DNA of 64,000 nt from Methanococcus maripaludis (lineage in GTDB: Archaea; AGJL01; Methanococci; Methanococcales; Methanococcaceae), in NCBI RefSeq assembly GCF_013760955.1, contig NZ_JACDUL010000001.1:314340-378339 (forward strand). The letters are read 5' to 3'. The notes beneath the pieces are model-generated. The model saw nothing but the letters and a program-made list of their open reading frames with translations, was not told the origin of the DNA and did not search any database. This document shows positions 1 through 9,951 of the stretch, one piece after another; positions within the stretch are counted from its first letter, which is position 1, and every line of letters starts with the position of its first letter. Made by a program: the position numbers and the translations under genes.

Positions 1-247
1 GTTAACAACTGAAACAAGCGAAACAAAATCCACTATTTTCCACTCCGAGTTTTTTTAATTTTTAATGGTCAATCATTACAGATATACCTTTCAAGTTATG
101 TGAAAGGTCATTTATATGAATTTTTATTTTGAATTCTGTGGTCACCGGCACTCATATTCCGGCAATATATAAATTATATAGATTACTATATAAATGTAAC
201 GGATTTAAATACTTGAATTTATAGATTGTTGGGACTAAAAAAAAGAA
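1..247. other. A+T-rich intergenic stretch at the left edge
   Basis: I see no supported gene here. On the minus strand, TATA-like runs near 165-200 could serve a gene lying to the left of the window. In M. maripaludis an alanine:sodium symporter gene (agcS) is known beside ald and alr, so such a gene may lie just outside; this is inference. Confidence 0.4.
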
Positions 248-1369
248 TTATGGCAGGTATTTTCTTGGAACCCTACCTGCCACCATACATACGAGTTCAT
301 AATTTATGGTTCCCAATTTTTCTCCAAATTCTTCAATTGGGATTTTTTCGTTTTCCTGAGTTCCAAATATTGTAACAACGTCCCCCACTTGGACATTTTC
401 AATATCTGAAACATCGATCATGCACTGATCCATACAGATTCTACCAATAACTGGAACTCTTGATCCGTGAATCAAGACGTATCCATCCTTTAACATTCTT
501 GTAAATCCATCGGCATAGCCTATTGGCAGTGAAGCAATTTTTGAGGGTTTTTTGGTTTCAAATGTGCATCCATAACTTATTTTTGTGTTTTCTGGAACTT
601 CTTTTACGTGAGTTATAAGTACCTTCAAACTCATTGCAGGTTTTAAATTAATTCGTTCTTTATGGACTAATTCTGAGGGGTAAAGTCCATAAAGGATAAT
701 TCCGGGCCTTACTAGATTGAGATGTGTTTCGGGGTGATCAATTATTGCAGCGCTATTTGATGCGTGTTTTATTGGAATAAAAATTTCATTTTCTTCAAGA
801 TTGTGTAAGAAATTCGTAAATCTTGAAAATTGCATTGTGGTATATGATTTATCGGAATTGTCGGCATCCGCAAAATGCGTGTAAATTCCTTCAATTTTGA
901 TATTTTTAAGTTCCATGATTTTTTTTATGGTTTCTATAGCTTCTTTTTTGGGCAGAAATCCAAGCCTTCCCATTCCAGTATCTACTTTGATATGGATTTT
1001 TGAATGTTTTCCTAATTTCTCAGCAATTTTTTGAATTGATTCTGCAGTTTCAAATGAATAAACTGTCAAAGTTATATCATTTTCAACCATTTTTTCAATT
1101 TCTTCTTCAGTGCAATAACCAAATACGAGTATAGGGCACGTTATTCCTGCATTTCTCAGTTCAAGAGCTTCGGTTGAACGTGCGACTGCAAGTCTATCGG
1201 CCCCATTTTCAAGACATACTTTTGAAACTTCGATTGCACCGTGCCCATAAGCGTTTGCCTTTACTACTGCCATTACCTGGGATTTGGGGTTTGTAATTCT
1301 TCTTATTTCTTGGATATTGTTTTTAATTGCGCTTAAATCAATTTCTGCCCAGATCGGATGTGAAACCAT
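248..1369 (-). CDS. alr: Alanine racemase (PLP-dependent)
   Basis: Interconverts L- and D-alanine in the cytoplasm with pyridoxal phosphate (PLP). The N-terminal TIM barrel carries the PLP lysine at residue 37 in VVKANAYGHG. The C-terminal beta domain has the catalytic tyrosine in ISYG and the conserved RICMDQCMIDV block. Length (373 aa) is normal. I chose the ATG at 1369 because the upstream in-frame GTG at 1378 falls inside the ribosome-binding site AGGTGG. It lies 57 bp downstream of ald in the same direction, so the two probably form one operon. In M. maripaludis alr and ald are known to allow use of D- and L-alanine. Methanococci lack peptidoglycan, so a catabolic role is more likely than a wall role. 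The family is bacterial in distribution, suggesting horizontal acquisition. Confidence 0.95.
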   Translation of the reverse strand: MVSHPIWAEIDLSAIKNNIQEIRRITNPKSQVMAVVKANAYGHGAIEVSKVCLENGADRLAVARSTEALELRNAGITCPILVFGYCTEEEIEKMVENDITLTVYSFETAESIQKIAEKLGKHSKIHIKVDTGMGRLGFLPKKEAIETIKKIMELKNIKIEGIYTHFADADNSDKSYTTMQFSRFTNFLHNLEENEIFIPIKHASNSAAIIDHPETHLNLVRPGIILYGLYPSELVHKERINLKPAMSLKVLITHVKEVPENTKISYGCTFETKKPSKIASLPIGYADGFTRMLKDGYVLIHGSRVPVIGRICMDQCMIDVSDIENVQVGDVVTIFGTQENEKIPIEEFGEKLGTINYELVCMVAGRVPRKYLP

Positions 1370-1426
1370 AAACTCCACCTTATAACTTGAAAAATGTTGC
1401 TTTTTAATGAATAAAAAATAAGATAA

Positions 1427-2548
1427 TTATTCATTTATAGCTTTTTCCACAGGAGTGTATGGTAAATCGTGTGCTTTTGCAACTGCTTCGTAAGTTACTT
1501 TTCCGTTGATTGTGTTTAATCCTTTTAATAAAGCAGGGTTTTCAATTAATGCTTGTTTGTATCCTTTGTTTGCGATCTGTAATGCGTAAGAGAGTGTAAC
1601 GTTTGTTAACGCGAACGTTGAGGTTCTTGCAACTGCTCCAGGGATGTTTGCAACTGCGTAGTGAATAACTCCGTATTTTTCGTAAGTTGGGTTGTCGTGG
1701 GTTGTGATTCTGTCAATTGTTTCGATTGATCCACCTTGGTCGATTGCAACATCAACAATTACTGAACCTGGCTGCATTGTTTTAACCATTTCTTCTGAAA
1801 CTAATTTTGGAGCTTTTGCACCAGGGATTAAAACACATCCTACGAGTAAATCTGCTTTTTTAACTGCTTTTGAAATGTTGAAGCTGTTTGACATCAAAGT
1901 TGTGATTTTGTTTCCAAAGAGTTCGTCTAAGTATGCGAGTCTTCTTGTGTTAACATCTAAAATTGTTACTTTTGCACCCATTCCGATTGCAATTTTTGCA
2001 GCGTTTGTACCAACGATTCCTCCACCAACAATTACAACTTCAGCAGGCTCTACTCCAGGAACACCACCTAATAAAACACCTTTACCGCCTTCTTGTTTTT
2101 CCAAGAATTGTGCACCGAGTTGGATTGACATTCTTCCTGCAACTTCACTCATTGGAGTTAAAAGAGGTAAGCTTCTGTCATCGAGCTGAACTGTTTCGTA
2201 TGCAATTCCTGTGATTTTTTTGTCGAGAAGTGCTTTTGTGAGCTGTGGTTCTGGTGCCAAGTGCAAGTATGTGAATAATATTTGTCCTTCTTTGAAAAGT
2301 TCAAATTCTGATTCGAGTGGTTCTTTAACTTTAATTATCATTTCTGCAATGTCGAATACTTCTTTTGCAGTTTCCAATATTTCAGCACCTGCAGATACAT
2401 ACTCTTCATCAGTAATTGCGCTTCCAAGACCTGCAGCTTTTTCGATGTATACTTTGTGTCCGGCTAAAACGAAAGCCTCTACACCCGCTGGTGTGATAGC
2501 TACCCTGTTTTCATTGTTTTTGATTTCTTTTGGTACTCCAATTAGCAT
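1427..2548 (-). CDS. ald: Alanine dehydrogenase
   Basis: Oxidatively deaminates L-alanine to pyruvate and ammonia with NAD. The 373-aa protein starts with the family signature [17 protein letters not shown]. It has the substrate-binding segment around YLHLAPEP, and an NAD-binding Rossmann motif [10 protein letters not shown] near residue 175. The start ATG at 2548 follows GAGGGATTG. It precedes alr in a likely two-gene operon: Ald turns L-alanine into pyruvate and ammonia, and Alr feeds D-alanine into it. Sequence type is that of bacterial AlaDH, not the ornithine-cyclodeaminase-like archaeal AlaDH, which fits lateral acquisition. Confidence 0.95.
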   Translation of the reverse strand: MLIGVPKEIKNNENRVAITPAGVEAFVLAGHKVYIEKAAGLGSAITDEEYVSAGAEILETAKEVFDIAEMIIKVKEPLESEFELFKEGQILFTYLHLAPEPQLTKALLDKKITGIAYETVQLDDRSLPLLTPMSEVAGRMSIQLGAQFLEKQEGGKGVLLGGVPGVEPAEVVIVGGGIVGTNAAKIAIGMGAKVTILDVNTRRLAYLDELFGNKITTLMSNSFNISKAVKKADLLVGCVLIPGAKAPKLVSEEMVKTMQPGSVIVDVAIDQGGSIETIDRITTHDNPTYEKYGVIHYAVANIPGAVARTSTFALTNVTLSYALQIANKGYKQALIENPALLKGLNTINGKVTYEAVAKAHDLPYTPVEKAINE

Positions 2549-2848
2549 GTCAATCCCTCGTTATCTCTACTTTTTACATTTTTTTCATAAGTTACTGCCA
2601 CCTAATACGGCAACATCGTATTTATCCCTTTCATGCGATTTTCGACTTCATTTATATACTCAAGAGTTAGAATGTAATAATCGGGCATTAGTTGTTCCAA
2701 AATACCACACATCCATTTTTTATAATAGAGCCCTATTATAAGAAAATTATGATAAATTTATCAGAAATTATTAAAAAAATGTAAAAATTTTATTATGCAA
2801 GAACAACTTATACAATAAAAGAGATAATATAATCCAATCAAACTAAAA
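2549..2848. promoter_or_regulatory. Divergent promoter region between ald and tyrA
   Basis: No gene is supported in these 300 bases. On the minus strand a TATA-like GTATATAAATG (2650-2660) sits about 100 bp before ald. On the plus strand ATAATATAATCC (2823-2834) is only about 15-25 bp before tyrA, so the tyrA mRNA may have almost no leader. The rest is A+T-rich. Confidence 0.4.
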
Positions 2849-4180
2849 ATGGAAAAAATTATGATAATTTCGATAATCGGCGGAACTGACGGGCTTGGAA
2901 AATGGTTTGCGTCATTTCTTAAAAACAAAGGCTACGATGTAATCGTATCTGGAAGAGATTTGATAAAAGGAAAAGATGTTGAAGAAGAACTTGGTGTAAA
3001 ATATATAAATGACAACATCGATGCTGCAAAAAAAGGAGATATCGTAATAATTTCTGTTCCAATAAATGTAACTGAAAACGTGATTAAAGAAGTTGCTCCG
3101 CATGTAAAAGTAGGTTCACTTTTAATAGATATCACTTCGATAAAAGAAAGGCCTTCAGAATTGATGAAAGAGTTTTCAAAGAGTGGCGTATTTGTACTCC
3201 CAACACACCCAATGTTTGGGCCAGAAACTCCTTCGTTAAATCGGCAGGTTGTAATTCTCACACCAATTGAAAAGGAAAAAAATCCATTTTTTGAAAAAGT
3301 TAAGGAATTTTTGGAAAATGAAGGAGCAAAGGTAATTGTCGTTTCCCCAAAAGAACACGACAAAATCATGGGTGTGGTTCAGGGCTTAACTCATTTTGTA
3401 TATATTTCACTTGGATCAACCTTAAAAGATCTTGGAATCGATATAAAAGAATCCAAAAACTTTGCATCGCCAATTTACGAACTCATGATAAATATTATTG
3501 CAAGGATAATCGGACAAAACCCGTACCTCTATGCAGATATCCAGATGCACAACCCGCAGATAAAAACTATTCATGATACATTCATCAAAAACTGCGAAAA
3601 TATAAGTGAAATCGTCCAAAATAAAGATAGAGATAGTTTTGTAGAAAACATGAAAAATTCTGCAAAACATTTTGGAAATGAAACTAAAAGAGGACTTAAC
3701 TGCTCTAACAAAGCAGTTTACGCAATTTCAAAAGAAACTGAAAAATTATTAAAATCTATTGGAAAAGAAATCGGTCTAAAACATATTTATTCTGAAAACG
3801 TGCACTATGGCATTTTAAAAGAAATTTACTCTGACAATATCGTTTTAAAACAGAACGAAAAGGAAGTAATTTTAAATATTTCAAACGTTTCATTGATGGA
3901 AAATAAGGAACTTGAAGATTGGAAAATTGAAAATTTAGAAAAATATTTCGTAGATATTTCAGTATTATTTAAAAAAGACATTGATTTAAGCATAATTCTT
4001 GAATTGCTAACCCATAAATTTGAAATTGAAGTAATTGACACATATTCTGGAGATAAAATTGATGAAAATGAATTAAGTGCAACTTTCAGGATAAATTCTT
4101 ATGAAAAAGACGATTTGAAGACATTGGAAGAAATTTTCAATGAAATTATCAAAAATATCGGTGGAAAATTAAGATATTAA
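2849..4180 (+). CDS. tyrA: Prephenate dehydrogenase with C-terminal extension
   Basis: Oxidative decarboxylation of prephenate to 4-hydroxyphenylpyruvate for tyrosine synthesis. A Rossmann NAD(P) site begins near residue 8 (IIGGTDGLGKWFA). It is followed by the LPTHPMFGP motif around residue 115 and an alpha-helical dimerisation region to about residue 290. Residues 300-443 form an extra domain, probably regulatory, also found in the archaeal family (usual length about 440). Neither ATG 2849 nor the in-frame ATG 2861 has a clear SD. A TATA-like box just upstream suggests a leaderless transcript. It is a lone gene convergent with the thermosome gene. The pathway partner pheA lies at 18.6-19.4 kb. 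Confidence 0.9.
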   Translation: MEKIMIISIIGGTDGLGKWFASFLKNKGYDVIVSGRDLIKGKDVEEELGVKYINDNIDAAKKGDIVIISVPINVTENVIKEVAPHVKVGSLLIDITSIKERPSELMKEFSKSGVFVLPTHPMFGPETPSLNRQVVILTPIEKEKNPFFEKVKEFLENEGAKVIVVSPKEHDKIMGVVQGLTHFVYISLGSTLKDLGIDIKESKNFASPIYELMINIIARIIGQNPYLYADIQMHNPQIKTIHDTFIKNCENISEIVQNKDRDSFVENMKNSAKHFGNETKRGLNCSNKAVYAISKETEKLLKSIGKEIGLKHIYSENVHYGILKEIYSDNIVLKQNEKEVILNISNVSLMENKELEDWKIENLEKYFVDISVLFKKDIDLSIILELLTHKFEIEVIDTYSGDKIDENELSATFRINSYEKDDLKTLEEIFNEIIKNIGGKLRY

Positions 4181-4272
4181 TTTTACATATTGCCCGAAAA
4201 TCCGAATACTTTTTTAAATATATTTAAATATATAAATATTGTTTTCCAAAAATAAAAAAGAAGGAAGGGGAA

Positions 4273-5901
4273 TTACATCATTCCTGGCATTCCGCCCATG
4301 CCACCCATTCCGCCCATGTCGCCCATGTCAGGGCCTCCTCTTAATTTTTCTGCAGCAATTACATCGTCGATTCTGAGTAACATTTCTGTTGATTCAGCTG
4401 CTGATTGGATTGCTTGTGTTTTAACTCTTAATGGTTCAACAACACCGTTTGCACACATGTCTTCAACTTCTCCAGTGAATACGTTTAAACCTGCGCACTT
4501 GTTGCCGTTGCTTGCGTGTGCTGCTCTAACTCTAACGAGGATTTCGATTGCATCGAGTCCTGCGTTTTCAGCTAAGGTTCTTGGGATTACTTCTAAAGCA
4601 TCCGCGAATGCTCTAACTGCGAGTTGTTCTCTTCCGCTGATTCCTTCTGCGTATTCTCTTAATTTCATGGATAATTCAACTTCTGTTGAACCTCCACCAG
4701 CTACGATTCTACCATCTTCGATCGTACAGCTTACTACACCAACAGCATCATCTACTGCTCTTGCAACTTCTTCGATTACATGTTCAGTTGTACCTCTGAT
4801 GAGCATTGTAACTGCTTTAGGGTGTTTGCATTCTTCTACGAAGATCATTGAGTCTCCGGAGATTTTTCTTTCTTCAACGAGACCTGCATCACCCAAGTCT
4901 TGAGCTGATAAGTCTTTGATGTTTGTAATTACGTTAGCACCGGTAGCTTTAGCTAATTTTTCCATGTCGGATTTTTTAACTCTTCTTGCAGCTACGATTC
5001 CTTCTTTAGCTAAGTAGTGTTGTGCTAAGTCATCGATTCCTTTTTGGCAGAATAAAACGTTTGCACCGCTTGCTTTGATTTCAGCAACCATGTCTTTTAA
5101 CATTTTTTCTTCTTGTTCGATGAATTCCATTAATTTTGCAGGGTCAGTGATTCTGATTTCTGCATCTGTTTCTGTTTCTTTGATTTCAATTGCACAGTTT
5201 AAGAGTGCAATTTTTGCGTCAACAACTTTTTTAGGCATTTGAGCGCTTACTCTTTCTTTGTCAACTAAAACACCTTTGATTAATTCGGTGTCGTCGATTG
5301 ATGCGCCTGATTTTTTCTCAATTTTGATTAAGTCTTTGTCAACTTTTCCGTTTTCGTCAACTACTGCTGAAACTGCGTCAACGATGATGTCAGCTAATTG
5401 TTCTTTAGCTTTTTCAGCACCTTTTCCAGTAATTGAGGTCATTGCGATTTTTGTTAAAATTTCTTTGTCTTGAGCTCCAACTTCGCAAGCAATTGCTTTT
5501 AACAATTCTTGAGCTTTTGCTGCAGCCATTTGGTATCCTTTTACAACAATTGTTGGGTGTACATTTTGGTCCAATAATTCTTCAGCTTTTCTCAATAATT
5601 CACCAGCAACTACAACAGCTGTTGTTGTACCGTCGCCAACTTCTTTTTCCTGTGTTTTTGCAACTTCGATTAACATTTTAGCTGCAGGGTGTTCTACACT
5701 CATTTCTCTTAAGATTGTAACACCGTCGTTTGTAACAACAACGTCCCCTAAGTCGTCGACTAACATTTTGTCCATTCCTTTTGGACCGAGTGTTGATCTT
5801 ACTGTTTCTGCGATGATTCTTCCCGCTAAGATGTTCATTCTTTGAGCATCTCTTCCCATGTATCTCTTCATGTTTTCAGGTAAAACTCCTGGTTGTGCCA
5901 T
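4273..5901 (-). CDS. ths: Thermosome subunit (group II chaperonin)
   Basis: ATP-driven protein-folding chaperonin forming a double ring with a built-in lid. The 542 aa include the archaeal start [20 protein letters not shown], the nucleotide-binding [13 protein letters not shown] and [15 protein letters not shown] motifs, the apical domain in the middle, and the equatorial [12 protein letters not shown] motif near 410. The C-terminus is a run of GGM repeats, as in TRiC/thermosome proteins. The gene stands alone, with a TATA box about 75 bp upstream. Methanococci normally have a single thermosome gene, giving a homo-oligomer. Confidence 0.97.
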   Translation of the reverse strand: MAQPGVLPENMKRYMGRDAQRMNILAGRIIAETVRSTLGPKGMDKMLVDDLGDVVVTNDGVTILREMSVEHPAAKMLIEVAKTQEKEVGDGTTTAVVVAGELLRKAEELLDQNVHPTIVVKGYQMAAAKAQELLKAIACEVGAQDKEILTKIAMTSITGKGAEKAKEQLADIIVDAVSAVVDENGKVDKDLIKIEKKSGASIDDTELIKGVLVDKERVSAQMPKKVVDAKIALLNCAIEIKETETDAEIRITDPAKLMEFIEQEEKMLKDMVAEIKASGANVLFCQKGIDDLAQHYLAKEGIVAARRVKKSDMEKLAKATGANVITNIKDLSAQDLGDAGLVEERKISGDSMIFVEECKHPKAVTMLIRGTTEHVIEEVARAVDDAVGVVSCTIEDGRIVAGGGSTEVELSMKLREYAEGISGREQLAVRAFADALEVIPRTLAENAGLDAIEILVRVRAAHASNGNKCAGLNVFTGEVEDMCANGVVEPLRVKTQAIQSAAESTEMLLRIDDVIAAEKLRGGPDMGDMGGMGGMGGMPGMM

Positions 5902-5969
5902 AATTACACCTCTGTTTTAAAAATGTTGATTGGTAAAATGTACTGCTTCGGTATGTATATGACTATGAA

Positions 5970-5983
5970 GGTATATATAAAGA
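5970..5983 (-). promoter_or_regulatory. TATA box of the thermosome gene
   Basis: The minus strand reads TTTATATATACC about 75 bp before the start codon. This predicts a leader of roughly 40-50 nt. I cannot identify a heat-shock operator. Confidence 0.5.
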
Positions 5984-6020
5984 TTTTGATTTAATTTTTC
6001 TAAATGATGTATAAAAGGGG

Positions 6021-6251
6021 TTATTCATGCAATATTTTAACTATACGTTCTATATCTTTATTTAACCATTCAACAATCTTTCCACAAAGTCTTAAATCTT
6101 CAAGAAGTATGGTTTTTTCAATATCCTCTTCGGAAACATTTCTAACTTTCTCTTTTTTGATTCCACTAATGAGTTTATATTCTCCAAGATATTTTTCAAA
6201 ACCATTATCTGTCACGATATATTTTCCGCGATTAACCGAATAAGCCCTCAT
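6021..6251 (-). CDS. Small uncharacterised protein, 76 aa
   Basis: A charged, probably cytoplasmic protein without transmembrane segments or cysteine clusters; I do not recognise the family. A strong SD (GGTG, then GTTTT, then ATG) and a 14-bp gap to the preceding PhoU-like gene support it as the second gene of an operon. The C-terminal half (residues 40-76) is rich in Glu, Lys, Leu and Ile and should be helical. An overlapping plus-strand frame of similar size lacks an SD and was discounted. Confidence 0.65.
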   Translation of the reverse strand: MRAYSVNRGKYIVTDNGFEKYLGEYKLISGIKKEKVRNVSEEDIEKTILLEDLRLCGKIVEWLNKDIERIVKILHE

Positions 6252-6265
6252 AAAACCACCAAAAA

Positions 6266-7381
6266 CTAGTCTGTTGTAATATTGATTAAAACGTCTGCAT
6301 CTGTGTGTTTAGATATAATTTCATTTAAATTATTTTTAATGTAAAAAGTATCGAAATTATTCCCCAAAAGTCCAAAAAACTTTTTTTTCTTTACATTTAT
6401 ATTACATATACATTTTAATTGATTTTTTTCATTATATATCTCCAAATCAAACGTATGCTGAACACTATTCAAATATCCATCTAAAAAATTACTGACTTCC
6501 CGAACCACGATTGACTTTTTAAATTCAATATCCTCTTCGGATTCAAAACACGATTCTACGAGCGAATCTATTTCCTCATCAGTTGGAGCTTTGATATTTA
6601 ACTGTTTTAATAGACTTTCCCGATCAAATTCCTGTTTTATAACTTCTTTTTTAGGTTCGAGACCTATATCATGATAATTATTTGAAAAAAATTCCATGTC
6701 CTGTTCATTAAGTAAATATATGGAAACTTCAAATTCAGTTATATTACGGTATATTTTCTCATCAAAAACTTCCAAAGCGGATTTACCAGTATATCGCATC
6801 AATCCACTTTTTAAATAAGAAAACTTAGGTTCTTTATCATCATAAACCGTGTAAAATTCATCGATAGAATATCCTTTCAATATTTCTTTCGTGTCCCCGC
6901 AAAGTTTTTCAAATTCTCCAATACATACCTTAAAATCATCTAATCCAGTGTGATTTTTTAAAAAATACATCGAAATCATATTTTTTATTGCAAACGTTAA
7001 ATATTCTCCAAGTGTGCTGAAATATTCTACCTCTTCTGGGGAGTATTTCAATTCATTCTGTAAAGTTTTATGCGCAATATCTAAAGCTGTATTTCTAAGT
7101 TCCTTGAATTTCGTTAGAATCTTGATTATCGACATTACAATTTTTAAATCAGATGCAAAAACCGGCTGTTGAAGTGCGATTATCTTTATACACTTTTTTT
7201 GAATTTCGTTAGATATGTCTTCTGCAGAAAGCAAAGAATCTATTGCAGCCTTTGCCTTTTCTTTATCGTTTGTTACATGTGCAAAAACAGCGTTATTTAT
7301 CCCATTTGCAGTGATTTCTCCAATTCCGACAATAGAGCTGTCTATTTTTTCCATGTCTCGTAAAAATGATTTTCTTAACAT
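6266..7381 (-). CDS. PhoU-like protein with unknown C-terminal half
   Basis: Residues 1 to about 105 resemble one PhoU repeat: amphipathic helices beginning MLRKSFLRDMEKIDSSIV, with acidic residues spaced as in metal-binding PhoU bundles. PhoU proteins regulate phosphate uptake and signalling. The remainder (to residue 371) is acidic, then turns basic near KKKKFFGLLG; I recognise no domain there. I chose ATG 7381, preceded by AAAGG; an in-frame ATG six codons earlier overlaps this SD. No Pst transporter lies nearby. It is co-directional with the 76-aa gene 14 bp downstream. The function is inferred from fold resemblance only. Confidence 0.6.
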   Translation of the reverse strand: MLRKSFLRDMEKIDSSIVGIGEITANGINNAVFAHVTNDKEKAKAAIDSLLSAEDISNEIQKKCIKIIALQQPVFASDLKIVMSIIKILTKFKELRNTALDIAHKTLQNELKYSPEEVEYFSTLGEYLTFAIKNMISMYFLKNHTGLDDFKVCIGEFEKLCGDTKEILKGYSIDEFYTVYDDKEPKFSYLKSGLMRYTGKSALEVFDEKIYRNITEFEVSIYLLNEQDMEFFSNNYHDIGLEPKKEVIKQEFDRESLLKQLNIKAPTDEEIDSLVESCFESEEDIEFKKSIVVREVSNFLDGYLNSVQHTFDLEIYNEKNQLKCICNINVKKKKFFGLLGNNFDTFYIKNNLNEIISKHTDADVLINITTD

Positions 7382-7549
7382 ACCACTACCTTTATTCATA
7401 TTATATGAACATATATTCTAATAATTATACTTTTGTTCAATTAATATGTAAAGTTTTCGAAAAAATTGATGTGTATACGATTTAAATATTTGTTAAAAAG
7501 TAAAAAATGAAATGTAAAAAACAAAACACTTGACTCTAAAAAATAGAAA

Positions 7550-8218
7550 TTATTTCTTTAATTCCAAATTTAATTCTTCAAACAGATTTTCCTGACCGAT
7601 GTCAATTTTTCCATCGTTTGCAAGGTATAATGCAGGCAAAAAATTCTTTATAATTTCTTCTCTGGTCTTAAATTTATTCTGAAATGTAAATTTTCCGCCC
7701 GATTTTTTAAGTTCTAAAACCAAAAATTCCATGATATCCGAAATATCGTCTTCTTCAATCATCTCTTCGACGAGATTATACAGTGCAGTTGGCCTTACAA
7801 CTTCTCGTTTTTTTCTTGGCTTTGTATCCTTAATTTTTTTAAGTTCCGTTTTAAGGGTACTGATCAAACCATCTAATGTCATGCTTTCGGGATTAACCTC
7901 TTTAGCTGTTTCTTTTTTAGGTTTTTCTACAGCTTCAGGCTCGGTATAATCGTCATCTCGATAATCATCTTCGTAAACTTCTTCCTCTTCTTCATTAAAT
8001 GCATTTTCACATTCACCGTAGAGTACCTGCGATTTTAATCTTAAAAGAATTCCTGCAACTAAAACTACATCGGCAGATAGCCGTATATCAAATCTTCTAA
8101 GTTCTTTTATTGTTCCAAGGTATTCATCTGTTATTTCGGAAATGTTGATATTCCACGGATCAACATCCTTTTTTTCAATGCTTTCTTTAATGATCCTAAC
8201 CCAGAGGTCAAACTCCAT
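7550..8218 (-). CDS. scpA: Segregation and condensation protein A (kleisin)
   Basis: Kleisin subunit that bridges the SMC dimer in chromosome condensation. The N-terminal helical part has the ScpA pattern (VDPWNINISEITDEYL, then LSADVVLVAGILLRLKSQ, residues about 20-65). A long acidic linker follows (residues 70-110, EEEEEVYEDDYRDDD), and a winged-helix C-terminus lies around 150-222. Length 222 aa is usual. It lies 18 bp downstream of the site-2 protease gene. No smc or scpB is in the window, so the partner is encoded elsewhere. Confidence 0.88.
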   Translation of the reverse strand: MEFDLWVRIIKESIEKKDVDPWNINISEITDEYLGTIKELRRFDIRLSADVVLVAGILLRLKSQVLYGECENAFNEEEEEVYEDDYRDDDYTEPEAVEKPKKETAKEVNPESMTLDGLISTLKTELKKIKDTKPRKKREVVRPTALYNLVEEMIEEDDISDIMEFLVLELKKSGGKFTFQNKFKTREEIIKNFLPALYLANDGKIDIGQENLFEELNLELKK

Positions 8219-8236
8219 TTTATCATTCCTTGAATT

Positions 8237-8839
8237 TTAGACGAAGAAATATAATGCAACGAGGGGAATAAAGATTGCAGCCCAAATTAAGGAATTCCAT
8301 CGCATAACCTTTGAGCCATCAAATGGATATATTGGAATCATATTGAAAAATGCTAAAAATATGTTTACGTAATATCCAAATCCTGCAATATCGATGTAAT
8401 ATCCTGAATAGTATATTGCAGGTATCGGAAGAACCATAAATAAAATTGCAAGTACAATATTTGTTAAAGGCCCTGCTATCGAAATTAAACCGTTTTCTTT
8501 TGTTGTTAGGTAATCTTTATGGATATACACAGCACCTGGTGCAATAAATGTAAATCCAAGAAGTACCTTTAAAAATAAAGCAATTCCAAGTCCCTCATAC
8601 CAAGCCCTAAATTCACTCCATGCTCCAAAATGTCTTGCAACAGTCCTGTGTGCTAGTTCGTGAAAAATAAATGCAATTCCAACGGTAATTAATGCTGCAA
8701 CATATTGCAAAAGAAATCCCAAATTAAACGATGGAAATCCTCTCGGCCAGACCACTACGAGAGCTATTGCAAGTGATGAAATCAGCAGATCTTTTAATTC
8801 AATGCGGTTAAATCCAAAAATTCCCTTAAATGAACTCAT
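8237..8839 (-). CDS. Site-2 protease-like M50 membrane metallopeptidase
   Basis: Intramembrane zinc protease of the M50 family. HELAH near residue 64 (FIFHELAHRTVARHFG) supplies two zinc-binding histidines and the catalytic Glu. NMIPIYPFDGSKV near 165-177 supplies the third ligand, Asp, corresponding to the family NxxPxxxxDG motif. About five or six hydrophobic segments span 200 aa. It has no PDZ or CBS domain, so it is a minimal form. It precedes scpA by 18 bp. The substrate cannot be told from the sequence. Confidence 0.88.
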   Translation of the reverse strand: MSSFKGIFGFNRIELKDLLISSLAIALVVVWPRGFPSFNLGFLLQYVAALITVGIAFIFHELAHRTVARHFGAWSEFRAWYEGLGIALFLKVLLGFTFIAPGAVYIHKDYLTTKENGLISIAGPLTNIVLAILFMVLPIPAIYYSGYYIDIAGFGYYVNIFLAFFNMIPIYPFDGSKVMRWNSLIWAAIFIPLVALYFFV

Positions 8840-9000
8840 TATTTTTCACCAGATAATAATCCAAAATATTCCTCTTAAAATACTTGACCTTATCTTTATT
8901 TAATCTACTTAAAATAGTAAGTGCTTTTAAAGTAATTTATCTCTAAAAATATAAAAAAATCGTATTTTAAAAATTAAAAAATGTAAAAATGAATTTTTAA

Positions 9001-9939
9001 TTAATTGATTGGAACTTTTCTTTTGTATTTAATAGATACAATATCCCCGACATTTACAGAATTTTCGCCATCAGTTATGGTTTTTACAACTGTTTCGTTA
9101 ATATTGACAGATACTTTTTTGTAATATCCAAAATCAACCATTGATTCAACCTTTCCTTTAATATATTCTTCAGTATCGGTATCTGCATGTTTTTTTACCA
9201 ATATTTCTTCAGGAGCTACCGCAAATGATTCTTTTTCTTCATTTATGACATTGTAACCTAAAAAATTAGCTATTTTTTCATTTTTAGGAGTTCTGAAAAT
9301 TTCGGAATCTCCAAAATCATTTAATTCCCCGTTTATCAATATTGCGATCTGGTTTCCAAGTGTTTTTGCTTCTACAAAATCGTGTGTTATGTGTATTATC
9401 GGAACCAGTTCTCCAATTTTTTTCAATTCTGAAATTACATTTTCTTTTATGTTCGTATCGAGTGCAGAAGTTGGTTCATCGAGGAGTAAGATTTTAGGAT
9501 CGAGTACAAGTGCCCTTGCTATTGCAACCCTTTGCTGTTCCCCACCACTCAACGTCGTTGGTTTTCTATTTAGTATATGACTAATCCTTAAAAATTCAGA
9601 AATTTCTTCTATTTTCTGTTCAATTTCTATTTTAGGGTATTTTCTAAGTTTCATTCCATATGCAATGTTGTTATAAACGTTCATGTGTGGAAAAAGTGCA
9701 TAATTTTGAGGAACGTAACCAAAATTTCGTTTTTCTGGAGGTATATCGGTTATATCTTCACCATCAAAATATATTTTTCCAGAATCAGGTTTTAAAATCC
9801 CGGTTATGCACTGAATTATAACTGATTTTCCAGCACCACTCGGGCCGAGCAGTATACAGTAATTATCCCCAATTTCTAAATTTACACTTTTAAGTTGAAA
9901 TTCTTTCCAAGATTTGCATAAATTTTCTAATCTAAGCAT
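9001..9939 (-). CDS. ABC transporter ATP-binding protein, tungstate/molybdate type
   Basis: ATPase of an oxyanion importer. Walker A is LGPSGAGKS near residue 32-40, the Q-loop lies in GYVPQNYALFPHM, the signature is LSGGEQQRVAIARAL near 128, and Walker B is ILLLDEP. The C-terminal 80 residues form a TOBE/Mop-like anion-sensing domain, as in ModC/WtpC. It lies 12 bp after the permease gene. Molybdate and tungstate are cofactors of formylmethanofuran dehydrogenases in methanogens, which fits, but sulfate cannot be excluded. No binding-protein gene is adjacent. Confidence 0.82.
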   Translation of the reverse strand: MLRLENLCKSWKEFQLKSVNLEIGDNYCILLGPSGAGKSVIIQCITGILKPDSGKIYFDGEDITDIPPEKRNFGYVPQNYALFPHMNVYNNIAYGMKLRKYPKIEIEQKIEEISEFLRISHILNRKPTTLSGGEQQRVAIARALVLDPKILLLDEPTSALDTNIKENVISELKKIGELVPIIHITHDFVEAKTLGNQIAILINGELNDFGDSEIFRTPKNEKIANFLGYNVINEEKESFAVAPEEILVKKHADTDTEEYIKGKVESMVDFGYYKKVSVNINETVVKTITDGENSVNVGDIVSIKYKRKVPIN

Positions 9940-9951
9940 AATGCACCCCGA

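Noticed and set aside
112-174. 18-codon frame with GHRHS near the left edge
   Set aside because: Too short, no SD, and lies in promoter-like A+T-rich DNA.
2211-2741. Long open frame on the plus strand over ald
   Set aside because: It lies mainly opposite ald, has low-complexity composition and no SD; it is an antisense shadow.
4298-4903. 201-codon open frame antisense to the thermosome gene
   Set aside because: Ser/Thr/Pro-rich shadow of a highly biased gene; no start signals.
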